A DNA stretch of 64,000 nt from Microcebus murinus (Eukaryota; Chordata; Mammalia; Primates; Cheirogaleidae), in the NCBI RefSeq assembly GCF_040939455.1, contig NC_134104.1, positions 11,989,501 to 12,053,500 on the forward strand, in the 5' to 3' direction. Positions 37,225 through 48,599 of the stretch are shown one piece after another. A model generated the notes under the pieces. It saw nothing but the letters and a program-made list of their open reading frames with translations, had not been told where the DNA came from and searched no databases. A program made the position numbers and the translations under genes. Numbering within the stretch: the stretch's first letter is position 1; the number at the start of each line of letters is the position of its first letter.

Positions 37225-37360
37225 AAGGTCCATTCATGCATCTATTCCCTGGGCACTTATTTGTGGAGCACTTATTATATGCCAGGTGCTGGAAGTACGG
37301 CCACAAACAACAAATGGTCCCTGCTCTCAAGAGCAGATATAGCCTGGAGGGCTCAACTCT
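37225..37360 (-). repeat. L2 3' end, antisense
   Basis: GAGCACTTATTATATGCCAGG, then TGGTCCCTGCTCTCAAGAG, is the reversed L2 3' tail wording. Confidence 0.75.
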
Positions 37361-37364
37361 GATG

Positions 37365-38130
37365 ACACACGCAAAATGTAACCCACCTGGCTCCTTCTTC
37401 TCCACATCTTCTGTTTTGTTCTCAGGGGCCCGTACAGGCCTCACAGGATGGGGACACACGTGGGGAACCTATTTATGGCACACCTGAGTCCACCCCACAG
37501 GCTCAATACAACTGGCAGTGGCAAAGGGACACCGAGCTGTCCAGGAGCTGGAGGAGGTAGAATTAATGAATGCAGACTTTCCAGGTCTGAAGATTATTGA
37601 AAACTATTTTCATCGCTTCTCTGCCTATTTGTCACCCACATGCAGTGAGGCCAAAGTCGTCAAACAGTGACACACCATCTGCTCCTTGGTTCCCTTTGTC
37701 AAATCCCATGGCTGGCTCATTTGACAAGAGCTGCAGGACCTACGCCCTTTTCTGAGACAGGTTTGCTCCGTCACGACCGATGCTTAGGACCTAGAAAAAT
37801 TCAAGTGAAGGGATATAATGCAGATGCCTTGTTTAGCGTTGTTTTCCTTAAATTTATTTTTATAACTGGGGACTGTGGGTTCCTACCGACTCCCCACAAT
37901 TGTCTGCGAAAGTTTGTGTGTAGATGGGCATATAAACTTTGCAGGGAGAAGGTCTAGGCATTTTAGCAGATTTTCAGGGGTGTCTATCAGCAATGCTCAT
38001 CACCAACTCTCAGAACAAAAACAAAGGTTTGGAACCATCTGAGAACTGAGCATTTTCCATTTCTCGTTTTTCTTTGTAGAACAGAGGTGGGTGGCACTTT
38101 TAAGCTACTGAGGAGTTATGCAATACTGTT
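37365..38130. other. No recognisable feature
   Basis: Unassigned sequence. Confidence 0.35.
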
Positions 38131-38132
38131 GT

Positions 38133-38135
<3 letters not shown>

Positions 38136-38174
<39 letters not shown>
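38136..38174. repeat. (GA)n microsatellite
   Basis: Pure GA run of about 39 bp. Confidence 0.95.
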
Positions 38175-38179
<5 letters not shown>

Positions 38180-39490
38180 CACATCTGCCAATTGCATTTC
38201 AGGAGAGGAAGAAAGCAGAAATAATAAAAGAATAACAGTGGATAAAAATGACTAAATTTTACTATCTCATGACTCTTTGGGGGTTATTTGAAAATAACCG
38301 CGTTTTCTGTGGGATGCGGTTGAGTTCTCTTGTAATTGTCACATTTGCCAATAGATCTTTAGCCCTTTGCAGACTCAGACCCTCAATGTCCATGGCAGGG
38401 GGGAAGAGAAAGTGAGGGTCATTCATTTGGTGACTATTTTCTGGGTAACTGCTCAGGGCTGGTGGCTGGGATGGGAGCACAGAGAGGAAAGGACGTCGCT
38501 CCAGAGATCCAAGAGTCCAGTGGGGAGAAAAATACATATAGGTAACTAAGGACAGTGAAAGGGCTGTGACAAAGGTGAATACCATAGGTTTCAGGAAGCA
38601 CAAAGAAAGCCACCAAACCCAGCCTGGGATGACCTAGGAGGGCTGTCTGCCGGTGACAGTATTTGAGTCAGGTCTTAAAGGTTGAGGGGTGGGTCAAGTG
38701 AACTGAGTTTTGGGGTGAGAAAGACAGAGAGGACTGCATGATAAAAGACAAGGGAGTGTGAGAAAGAGCAAGGTGTGGAACCAAGACCATGATAGATTAC
38801 AAAGTAAGAGGCAGGGAGTTTCCAGACACAAGGCTGGGAGTTGGACAAGGACCAGACTGTGCAGGGACTTGACTGTCTCTTCCTGTCTAACTTCTGATCC
38901 ACCTGCACGTGGAGCGACAGTGGCTGTCTGCACACAGCTTGTCTTTCCACGGCTCCTCCTACTCTTCCATGAGGTTACAGCGGGGGTAGTTTACCCAGAA
39001 GAGGCACTGTGGATTGTATTTTAAGGGGGATCCTACATATAGCCAACCACGCAGAAATGCAACCTTGAGAAAATTTCTGCTTCTGTCTTTGGGTGCTTCT
39101 TAGCCTTTAAAAAACCTTTTGATGGGAAACTGACATTCATTGGTTTGGCAGCCTCTGCCGAGAGACAATGCTCCATGGATCTGCTGTGTTTTTGCACATC
39201 CGTGATCAGAGGCACTCACTGCCTTGTTCCACGCTCTCTTTTCAAGGATGTTTGCCTAATGAACAGCCTTGGGCAGGCGTGTTTACTGCCCACTATAAAA
39301 TATTTGGGTTCCCTGAGTGCAGGATTCCTCTCCTGCAATGTAACTTTCTGTGTGTGCAGGCATCATCTCTGGGAATTGAGCTTGGAGAACCTACCAAAGC
39401 TGACACTCTGGTTGCTGTGAGTAATAAAGTCCTTTGTCACTGGCCCAGGTATTTTGTGTCTTCTGTGAGCATCCATGAAACTGTGGCCAG
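38180..39490. other. Mostly unassigned; possible L2-derived segment
   Basis: 38415-38560 has reversed L2-like wording (GGTAACTGCTCAGGG, CCAGTGGGGAGAAAAATAC), but it is weak. The frame at 39145-39515 has no recognised domain. Confidence 0.35.
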
Positions 39491-39494
39491 CTGT

Positions 39495-40055
39495 CTTCAG
39501 CGTGGGCTGCTATAACAAAATACCAGAGACCGAGTGGCTTAAACAACAGACATTTATTTGTCACAGTTCTTGTTTTTTTTTTTTTTTTCTTTTTCCATCT
39601 CCCTGCTCCAAAGATCCACTTAATATATTGTCCTCAAATAGAGGACATATCAGATATTAAACTGGTGAGAACAGATACTACACTTGACCTTAGCCAAAAG
39701 GCCGAGAAGTGATTATTTGTCACGGTTCTAGAGTCTAGAAGTCCAAGGTCAAGGTGACAGCTGGGTGGGTTCCTGGTGAGGGCTCTCTCCCTGGCTTGCA
39801 GGTGGCTAGCTTATTGCTTTGTCCTCACCTCGTGTGTGTGGATGGAGAGAGAGAGAACAGAGAAAAACAGAGAAAACTCTCTGGTCTCTTTTAATAAGGA
39901 CACTAATCCCATCAAGGGGTCCCCACCCCACGCCCCGTGACCTCATTGAAACCTAATTACCTCCCAAATGCCCCACCTCCAAATACTATCACATTGGGGG
40001 TTAGGGCTTCAATATACAAACTTTGGGAGACACGAACATTCAGTCCATAACTCGG
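39495..40055 (-). mobile_element. MLT1-type MaLR LTR, split by U2 retropseudogene
   Basis: Reversed MLT1: GGGCTGCTATAACAAAATACC, GTGGCTTAAACAACAG, then after the U2 insertion AGAGTCTAGAAGTCC, AACCTAATTACCTCCC and ACACGAACATTCAGTCC. The insertion is at about 39571-39712. Confidence 0.9.
39594..39713 (-). pseudogene. RNU2-P: U2 snRNA retropseudogene (3'-truncated)
   Basis: U2 snRNA pairs with the intron branch site in the spliceosome. On the minus strand this copy starts ATCACTTCTCGGCC and contains the branch-pairing segment GTGTAGTATCTG. It continues through stem regions to about nt 120 of the ~188-nt RNA, ending GGAGCAGGGAGATGG, where an A-rich tail begins (plus-strand T-tract 39572-39593). 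The Sm-site region reads GATCTTTGG, one change from what I remember of U2. The 3' domain (stem-loops III/IV) is absent. TSDs TTATTTGTCACAGTTCT (39554-39570) and TTATTTGTCACGGTTCT (39713-39729) bracket it. It was therefore inserted by L1-type retrotransposition into an MLT1 LTR. No U2 promoter (PSE/DSE) is seen, so it is almost certainly not transcribed as U2. Confidence 0.95.
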
Positions 40056-40059
40056 GCTA

Positions 40060-40267
40060 ACCTGTTAGCTTGCAAATAGGGTCAAATGTCAGGCACTTTC
40101 CAGTTCTGGACAACTTCTTCCTCAATTCCTCTGAGGAAGAAGGAATTACCTCCTCATCTCTGACCCCATAGCACTTTATGGTTATTCCTTAGATAGTTTG
40201 TATCTCATCATTGAGATTTATTATGTGAGGGTCCCCATCTTCTGACCTGTCACCTTTGGCATTGAAG
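40060..40267. other. No recognisable feature
   Basis: Short unassigned stretch between the MLT1 and a small retro-insertion. Confidence 0.35.
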
Positions 40268-40283
40268 GGATGGGCTGTATTTT

Positions 40284-40336
40284 TTTTTCTTTTTCTTTTT
40301 TTTTTTTTTTTTTACTAGAGATGGTCTTTTTGCAAT
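40284..40336 (-). mobile_element. Severely truncated retro-insertion (Alu-like tail)
   Basis: A T-rich tract plus ACTAGAGATGGTCTTTTTGC lies between two perfect copies of GGATGGGCTGTATTTT (40268-40283 and 40337-40352). The TAGAGATGG motif suggests the very 3' end of a truncated antisense Alu or FLAM, with almost no body left. Confidence 0.75.
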
Positions 40337-40374
40337 GGATGGGCTGTATTTTAAGTATGCTTATTTTATGTCCC

Positions 40375-40425
40375 TAGAATATGTCATGTTGGGCACACAG
40401 TGGATGCTCAATAAATGCGTGTCAG
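40375..40425 (+). repeat. L2 3' tail fragment
   Basis: GGGCACACAGTGGATGCTC followed by AATAAATGCG matches the L2 terminal wording. Confidence 0.65.
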
Positions 40426-40429
40426 ATCC

Positions 40430-41289
40430 AATTGAGGTAGAAACTATGTGTGTTGTTTATGGAAAGAGCTGGTAATTAAAAGGTGAATTTCCTGTACCCC
40501 TCTGGACCCAATATGACTAAATGGCTTCATGCAGGTGAACCCCAAACCCAAGGTCACCTGCTAAAAGCTCCCATTTTCTGCAGACCTTGGTGCTGACTCA
40601 TCTGCGACCAGCCGGCCACTGTCCCGGCCCATGAATCAACTTCAAAATATGACACCAGCAGGAGGCAAATGTTCCAAGTTCAAGCTCCAGGAAAATAAAA
40701 ATAAGTAAATAAGAATTCAACACCAGATGGCCTGAAAGGACAGAGCTGGAGTGGAGGATTAACTGGCTGGTAATAAAAGCTGTCATTACAGAGTGTCATC
40801 GTTGGCAGGTTATTTATTAGCCCTTCCCTTTAGATAGCAAATGTCAACCGTGTTAATGTGCAGACACCAAGCCTTCCCCTCCCAGCTGTGCCGGTGTCAG
40901 GCTGCCAGCTTCATTGTCCCCATTCTAAGGACCTGCCAGGAGGTTAGCATTCATACGTCATGTTATGCAGACCATATTGCACTTAAAAAAGGCCAGATGA
41001 GGCCGACTCAGCCTCATAGTAATCTGCCTGTCAATCATTCGGCTGCAATGTACAGGAAACTGCCCTCCCCCACACCTTTGTTCGTGGCGAGAATGGGCTC
41101 TCTGTGAGCCCCTGCACCAGACAGGAGCGTATGGTTTATTTCACCAACCACTGCCTTGAATCAAAGAAGCATTTCTACCCATTCAGTGCTCATGGAGGCT
41201 TAGAGAACTGCAGAATGACTGTAATGAGAGCTAGTTTGTTCATGGGAACAGTACTTTGTTTAAACATTGGCCTTGTTGCCTTTAATCAA

Positions 41290-41290
<1 letters not shown>
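40430..41290. other. Unique-looking sequence, possible conserved noncoding element
   Basis: No gene or repeat seen. Around 40750-41060 the sequence is non-repetitive, with homeodomain/bZIP-like words (TTACGTCA-like ATACGTCATG, CTGTCAATCATTC). This is suggestive only. Confidence 0.3.

Positions 41291-41291
<1 letters not shown>

Positions 41292-41370
<79 letters not shown>
41292..41370. repeat. Compound (CT)n(CA)n microsatellite, ~80 bp
   Basis: About 33 CT units followed by about 7 CA units. It is the strand mirror in type of the tract at 22300-22389. Confidence 0.97.
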
Positions 41371-41374
41371 GACA

Positions 41375-44300
41375 CCCCAGCTTAGTTTTAGATGCATCAC
41401 TCTCTATTTTCTCTGCAACTAAAGGATAACGTTTAAACCTCAAGTAACAAAATGCTATATTATATAATCAAAGAACAAACGTGACCCTGAAGCCACTGTT
41501 TGCAGATCATCCCCATTGTTAACAAATACACTGAGCTAACGTGTGTTTCCTGAACCCTTTACACAGTGCTCCTGGGTAGACCAGAAGAACCCAAGGCCTG
41601 TCTTTAAGGAGCCTACGAGCTTGTGGGAGATGAGCAGCCGACATGCCTGTGTTTCGTGCTTGCTGTCTTGTGTTTTGCTCATTATTTAAGGCAATGTTCT
41701 TTGGTACGGAATGGATGTTTTGTCAGAGGAAGGGTGCTGGAAATCTCCTAAGTTGTTGTGATTGTTTCCCAATGTCTTGGGTTGAGTTACTGTCCGAGGC
41801 CACAGTCAAAGTGCCAGGAGTCGAAAGGACCATGCCAGTGTTGCCTCGAAGGTGTGACTTGGATCTTTGTGGTGTCTGGGGCTGAGATGAGGTGGGACAA
41901 CATCTGTGCCCTGTCAGTGGCTGAATTAAACACCTCGATCACCCAGAGATCACCTTAAGCAAGACCCTGGGCAGGTGCCGTGGAAGGTAAGCATGCAATG
42001 AGGCTGAAGGGAATGTAACTACCCTCAGGTATAATTTCCCGGAGAGGCAAAACATGGACAGGTGAGAATTTCAACCAGCATGTAAGATGAAGCTACGGGG
42101 AATGCAATGTAGCAGTGCATGACAGCTAAGTGACGGGGTGGCCAGAACTGTGAGGGCAGAAGAAGGGGAGATGTGGGACTTTAGGAGGGACTTGGAGGTG
42201 GCTGAGAACCGGACAGAGCGAGAGGGGCAGGTGCTGCTGGGAGGGAGGAATGAATGGTAGTAGGGGCAAGACGCAGAGGCAGCAAAGTTCCAGTGTTGTT
42301 GGGGTGAAAAGGGGCCCAAGGTGCAGCTCCCTCTTCCCTGGAGTTATATACTAACGGGGAAGTGATGAAAAAGAATACAGCAGAGGGGAGTACAAAAATG
42401 CAATCACTTCTATCACTGAGAAATCGGGATATTGGAGGATGCGGATCCTCCCATCCCCATCCCAGGCAGCCTGGGACCAGAACGGGCCTCCCGCTGGGAG
42501 AGCTGCCTCTGGCCATGTGGCCTGGAGGAGCCTGGTGTGCATTAGCTTCCAAGACAAAGAGGGAGGAGCAGGCTGTTAGGCTGGGTGGGAGCGCCATGTT
42601 CTTTCTCCCAAAGTAACCAGTCAGGCAAGTCCCTCTGGCTGGGGAGGATGGAGTGAGGGGCTGAGGGGCCAGGGTATTTACAGAAACTCCCCTTGCATGG
42701 AGACCAGCTGAGGGGGGAGACGGGATCCCCTTCATTAAAAGAGTCCAGGGGACAGGGACTCTGTAGAGTCATCTGAACTGAAAGGCTAAGTGGGGACCAC
42801 ATGAAGAGCCCCTTGACTAACAGAGAAGGACCGTGGGAGCCATTGAAAGTTCTGGGAAGTGATTAAAGCAGTCTTTGGGGGAGATGAATCTATGATAGAC
42901 AGACACGTGGGGTGGATTTTCCTGGCAAAGGGACAGTAGGAGAACAGCTGGCAGGACAGGCCCCAACAGGGGAGACAGCTGGGGGTAGCCAGGAGCCACG
43001 GGACGAGGCCGGGTCTCTGGGAGCTCGCGGCTGGTGGTGAAGGACAAGGAGAGACAGTGGTGAGCGGTGGAGAGGGGCCCCCAAGGCTTTGTGCCGAGTG
43101 GACCGAGTGGCTGGTCCCATAGGGACAGCAGCGAAGGTGTGAGCAGAGGGAGTCCCACCTGTGACAGGCGGGCGTGAGCTTGCAGTTGAGCACGCTGAGT
43201 TTGGAGCGAAAGTGGGACATCCGTAGGTCCTATGGGACAGGACGCAGGAGACAGGGTGTGTAAGTCAAACGGGGACACAGTTACTGCAAGGGGGTGGGCA
43301 GGTGTCCCATGCCTCGGATCTCAGGTCGGCTGAGGACAGATTGGAAACCATTAAGGGTGGTAACTGGGATGTCTCCAGTGACCTTTTTAACAGTCAATGC
43401 AGGCACAGAGATTGTGAAAAGCTTTCAAACGTCCCATTTCCCAAAGGGGAGCCCAGTTCACCTGGATCCAGCATTTTCTATTCATCCTGGTGGCAGAATT
43501 ATAAGTGAGTTGGAAGACGGCATTGGACATTTTCTTTGTCGTTTCCTCATTTATCCTTTCCCAGTTTGTTCACGTCCCCTGATGATGTCTTTGAAAATGT
43601 CCTGTCTGGCTCGTGGCCTCATCCTGTGATTAGGCACAGAAACGAGCAAGTCCTGTTTGGGGGCTTGGACTTCCTTGACCCAGGATGACAAGCGGGCAGA
43701 ACCCCAGACACTCCCATGCACCAGCTAGGATGCCGGGGGCTTTTTGAAGCGGCTATTTTGACAAAGCCACTTTGATCGCAGTAAGGTGGAGGGGGAGGCT
43801 GAATGGGTGTAGACAGAGGAGGGCTCAGTGGTCAGGTTGGAAATACCAGATACTCCTATAACTTGGTCATTTAATAAACCCCAATGAATGCCATCCCCTT
43901 AAATACAGCCCCTTTAAGGATGCTATAAATATATTCTGTGTACGTTGCCCGAGTATAAAACACCTTTGCTGTTGTTCATGAAGAACTGCATTCAGGTCCT
44001 GTGGTGCACTCTCTCCTGGAGCCTTAACAGCAGATCATTTTCCTCCATAAAGGGTAGAATTAGGTTTTGGAAAACAGCAAAGATCCATTCAGAGGCAAGT
44101 CTCTGTAAATGGTTTTTGAAACTTGAAGAGAACTGAATTGTGGCATCGTGATGGATCTGGAAATACTGTTTTGGACCTAAAACAAGGTGTGTCAGCAGCT
44201 GATTTCCCTCTGAGACCCTGAACTGGCTGTGAAAAGCCGTTTCTAAGGAAAAGGACCAAAAGTGACCGCACCACTACAATAAGAACAGCCACTCCCCAGG

Positions 44301-45765
44301 AGGTTGTTTGAAAAGAGACACATCTCACTCGGCTTAGAGGACCTGGATGGTTATTAAAAGTCATAATATGGGTTTATGCTAATAAATCATTATATATTGT
44401 ACTTACTGTATATGAGAAAACACAGGTGCAGAATCCATTATGGTTTTGGGAGATTGTCATGACGTTTTCAGTGTATAGCTATTGGTAAAATAAATTGCAT
44501 ATTTTATTATGTAATTTTCTTGGTGCTATTATTACTAAAACATACTATATAGCCATGGTTGTCTGGGTTGTCATGGTTGACTTCATGTATCTGTGTAGTC
44601 ATGGACGCTTCGTGGTGATGACTTTAACAGTTGTAGTGTTAATATCAGAGGTCCACAGCGTGCACTGATTTATAACTTCTTGCTGAAATAAGAAGTTCAC
44701 CGGGATGAGAAGTTGGGGTGTGTGTGAGTACATGTGGATGGGGCAGGGTGGGCGGGGGGCCGGGTATTAGACGTGAAGCTGCTCTGCTCCTGAATCCACT
44801 TCCCCAGGTAACTTGTTCCCTAATTCTTGCTTTCATGCCATGCATGTTTTGCACTGATAAACAATTTGAACATTGTGAAAAATTCTTCCCTGGGAGAAAA
44901 TGGGCCTGCAGTGCTAGTCCACCATTTGGGAGTCTAGGGAAATTTTGGAGCAGCTCCTTCAAGAAGTTGAGGGTCTACTAACGTGTACATCTTTGCAAAC
45001 ATCTCCCTTCTTCAAAAATAGAGTAACTACATGAGGTACCTCTCTTTGCTAGAATGAAATAACAAAATTGGCCAGAATCCTGGAGATCATTTACCTTTTT
45101 GTAAGAGACAGCCCCACCCAGCCTCACACCAAAGTTTCTGCTGAGGCTGGGGCCCAGCCCTGTAAGTTCCCAGCCTTTTTCCATTGCACTATGTTCTCAC
45201 GGGGATCTCTATGCATGCCAGGGCTCTCTGCTTTAGTAGCACCAGCCGTGGAAAGCTAAGCACCAGCTCTGCTTTTGACAAGCCCACCTGAGGCTGACCC
45301 GCCACTGCAGGCATCGATGCTGGGGAGCAACTGGGAATGATAAAATGGAAATTCTCTGCAGAACTCTGAACAGAAATTGATGCAGTACCTGCTTTTAATA
45401 CAGCTTTAACGAGAGCCATGTGCAGTTGGCTTCCTTTAAAAACCGGTCCTTTTGGGGGTCTGTTTATAGGTATTCTCTTAGAAATTTGAAACGGGAACAT
45501 TTGTGATTTAGTGTTTCTTACCAAGTAAGTTGTGAAATGCAGAACACAGGGAAGCAAGTGCACAGCTGTCTGCTACCACTTCCCTGCTGCTGCCATGGCA
45601 GACATTACCAATCGATCACAGACCACAGCTTTTTTCAGATGAGCCCAAAGGCAACCTTAGAAACCTTCTCAACAGACAGCCACTATCAAATCAACCAGAA
45701 CTGATGCATAAGATGCCAGTTCTGATATTGGTTTGCTCTGATGGAGCTGGTCATAGGCTGCGATT
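41375..45765. other. Long stretch without recognised gene
   Basis: 41520-41640 has weak L2-like wording. 41980-43280 is purine-rich on the plus strand, which creates long proline/serine/leucine-rich frames on the minus strand (for example 42181-42735, 42786-43278). These are compositional artefacts with no domain. 44360-44640 is A/T-rich and unassigned. Confidence 0.35.
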
Positions 45766-45769
45766 TGAA

Positions 45770-46010
45770 GCAGCAATAATGATAATGATAAGAATAACTA
45801 CCAACATATACTGAGTCATCACTATGCACCAGACCCTTGCTAAGCATTTTGCTGGTATTATCTCATTTATTTTCATAGCCACTTTAAGCATAATAAATAT
45901 GTATGAATATTCTCATTTTCCAGATAAGGAACCTGAGACACATTGGGTCTGCCTAAAGTCACAGACCCCAGCTTAGCTACCTGCTGAGGTCTCACTTAAT
46001 CACTCTGCTA
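45770..46010 (+). repeat. MIR SINE
   Basis: TGAGTCATCACTATGCACCAG, TTATCTCATTTATTTTCATAG and CATTTTCCAGATAAGGAACC, then CTAAAGTCACAG, follow MIR. Confidence 0.8.
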
Positions 46011-46011
46011 C

Positions 46012-46433
46012 TTTTTCTGCCTAGATGCTGACAAGTGCAATGATGGATAAGCAGGTGTCTCAGATCCAGATGTGCACAGAGATTTCCCAGGATGTCCACT
46101 GCCCTCATTCCTGTTTCCCTGCTCCCTCTCTACCTGGCCTCCTCTGGCCTGCCATCTGTCATCATGAATCCAAATGTCTCTCCACTCTTCAGCTCCAGGA
46201 CCTGGGATTCCCATTATCCTGGTGCTGTGTTACTAGAACACATGGCAGCAGCAGCAGGCAGGCTGGTTTCACCGGCTCCTGGGTCTGTGCCTCTGCTGAT
46301 CTCACCTACAAGAGCCACGCTGGTAGGCAGTGTGGGACCCTCACAGAGACCCCCTGGCTGTCAGAGCCTCAGCTCTTCTTACCCTTCTCACTGGCATGTG
46401 CTCAAAGTAGGAGAGAGTCAGACTCCCTGTATT
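46012..46433. other. No recognisable feature
   Basis: Open frames at 46025-46517 run through into the MLT2 LTR and show no domain. Confidence 0.35.
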
Positions 46434-46434
46434 A

Positions 46435-46906
46435 GTGAGGGTTCTCGAGAGAAACACAACCACCAGTGTATATCTATGTCTAAAAAGAGATTTATTATAA
46501 GGTATTGGCTCACATGATAATGGAGGCTGAGAAGTTCCACAATCTGCCATCTGCAAGCTGGAGATCCAGGAAAGCTGGTGGTGCAGTTCAAAAGCCTGAG
46601 AACTGGAGAGCCAGTGGTATAGGTTCCAGTCTGGGTCTGAGGGCCTGAGAACCAGGAGCACAGGGAGCAGCTTGAGCAGCCCAGCAGAGTTAATTCAACC
46701 TTCCTCTGCTTTTTTGTTCTATTTAGGCTCTCAATGGATTGCATGATGCCTACTCACATTGGGGAGGCATGCTTCACTTAGCCCACCAATTCAAATGCTG
46801 ATCTCTTCTGGAAATACCCTCACAGACACCCCCAGAAAGAATGTTTAACCAGCTATCTGGGCACCCTATTGCCCAGTCAAGATGACACATAAAATTAACC
46901 ATCACA
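46435..46906 (-). mobile_element. MLT2-type (ERVL) LTR, antisense, near complete
   Basis: ATTAGTGAGGGTTCTCGAGAG, then TTTATTATAAGGTATTGGC, GAAGTTCCACAATCTGCC, AGAATGTTTAACCAGC and GACACATAAAATTAACCATC form the reversed MLT2 LTR from end to start. The reversed AATAAA-like site lies near 46490-46500. Confidence 0.88.
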
Positions 46907-46909
46907 CCA

Positions 46910-47082
46910 TTCCCAATCAGCCCCTGGAAAAAAATCAATGGACTTCAGCTCAACCCTACTTTCCAGAACAGCCCAAAACAATGCAAATGTGTTACTTGTT
47001 GCCCATCTGCAGGTTAGAAGGGAAGAGTTTGCTGGATTGGCGTGTGGAGAGAGGGTGGTTAAGAATTAAAGGCTGATAATAT
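46910..47082. other. No recognisable feature
   Basis: Short unassigned stretch. Confidence 0.35.
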
Positions 47083-47084
47083 AG

Positions 47085-47335
47085 TGTGTTGGCAAAGATA
47101 CAGAACACGGGAATCCCCTGTACCCTGTGGTTTGTAGTGCAATTGGGAAACCACTTTGGAGAGCCCTTTGGTGGGAAAGTGGACAATGTTTATATCTTAT
47201 AATCTACCAATTCCATTCTTTGGCATTTTTCCTGGAGAAAACTACACATGTGCACGAGAATACTTATTGCAGCATTTTTGTGATGGTGAAAATTGGAAAC
47301 AACCTAATGCATTTATAAGCTCATGGAGAAGAGCG
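47085..47335 (+). mobile_element. L1M ORF2 end fragment, sense
   Basis: GTGTTGGCAAAGATACAGAAC, GGGAAACCACTTTGGAGAG, GAGAAAACTACACATGTGC, GCAGCATTTTTGTGATGG and GGAAACAACCTAATGC follow the terminal ORF2/3' region of an old L1. Confidence 0.75.
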
Positions 47336-47339
47336 AGCC

Positions 47340-48595
47340 TCTGGGGAAGTTCAATGGCAGTGGGGAGAAAGGAAAGTCAGCTGTGAACAGGTGTGAAGTA
47401 GAGGGAAACCTTGGGAAATGAAGGTGGAATGATGATGTGTCTGGTGACAGAGGCCTCAGGAGCTGGGCTTCTGCCTTGCTGTGTAGATGAAGTGGGCTTT
47501 GGACTCAATGGTGTGATGGTTCCACCTTGGCTGACTTCTGAAATTGACCCAAAGAAGACCACGCCATATTTTCAATGTAGGTTCACTTGTCTGGGACTAA
47601 AGAACTGGCCTAGGTGAGTCTGGTACATGAAGTTCCTTGAAGAGAGGACATGTCTGATTAATTTCCCAAATACATTTTGCTTACTTTGCTGAATTTAGAG
47701 ACATCTGAATTCATTACATTGATAAACCAATTCTGATTTCTTTGAAACACATCCCTGCTCAATAGGCTATTGGCTGTGTCAGCTCTATTGTTGACTCTTG
47801 CATACAGTATTCTACTTTTGTTTTCTGAATAAGGAGCTGTCAGAAAGCCTAGGCCAAGAACAAACCTTGGAAATTAGGAGATGCGGATTTCATTCCTAAC
47901 TCCACTGCAAGAACTCTGCATATCCAGTTTTACAGGAACACCCACCCCCACCCCCACCTTCTCCTTCTTGGATTGTTTTAGTCCTCACTCCATGCTAAGT
48001 CATATTTTCTGAACTTGAGAAAGTCAGTCAACTCAACAATGGGCTATTTATTCCTCATTTATCTGATGGAAAGCCTTAAGCTCATATTTCCTTTTCCAGA
48101 AAATTGGTGATCTTGATGTCTGGAGAGAACCTCTCAGTACAGAGCATCTAAAACACCGATAGAAGAAAAAATGAGTGTGTGAGTAACCTGGCGGTAAAGG
48201 TAGGAAAATCCTTCAAGGTCAGGTGTGAGTCTGGAAGGGCAAATCAGTGCTGCAGCTGACAGTCATCCTGGGGCCATCTGCTGGTTCCTGGAGCACTAGA
48301 GTGTAGATGTGTGTATGTTCTTGTGTTTGCGTAGTCATGTGTGTATGTACACGTGTGTGTACATGTGCATGAGGGATGATATAGCAGATGATCTGGGGCC
48401 CCACACAGGGGTAAAGATGAATCAGAGACCACCCACCCCCACTAAATCAGAGACCACCCCCCCCAAAGAAAGCCAAGACCCCCAGGAACAGGTGACCAAG
48501 AAGAAAGTCTGTCTCACAGAGGTAAAAGGTAGAGCTTATAGAACTTCTTGGCTATCTTGTCTTTGACTTTGAGTGCAGGGGAAAATAAAAAGTCT
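47340..48595. other. No recognisable gene
   Basis: Includes GT-rich low-complexity sequence near 48300-48370 and a short imperfect tandem repeat of ATCAGAGACCACCC near 48420-48462. Frames here are not recognised. Confidence 0.35.
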
Positions 48596-48599
48596 TAAG

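Noticed and set aside
39594..39713. Functional U2 snRNA gene
   Set aside because: Lacks the 3' third, has an A tail and TSDs, sits inside an LTR and shows no snRNA promoter elements.
42181..42735. 184-residue minus-strand open frame
   Set aside because: Proline/serine/leucine-rich because of strand-biased purine content; no domain, and it overlaps other frames of similar quality.
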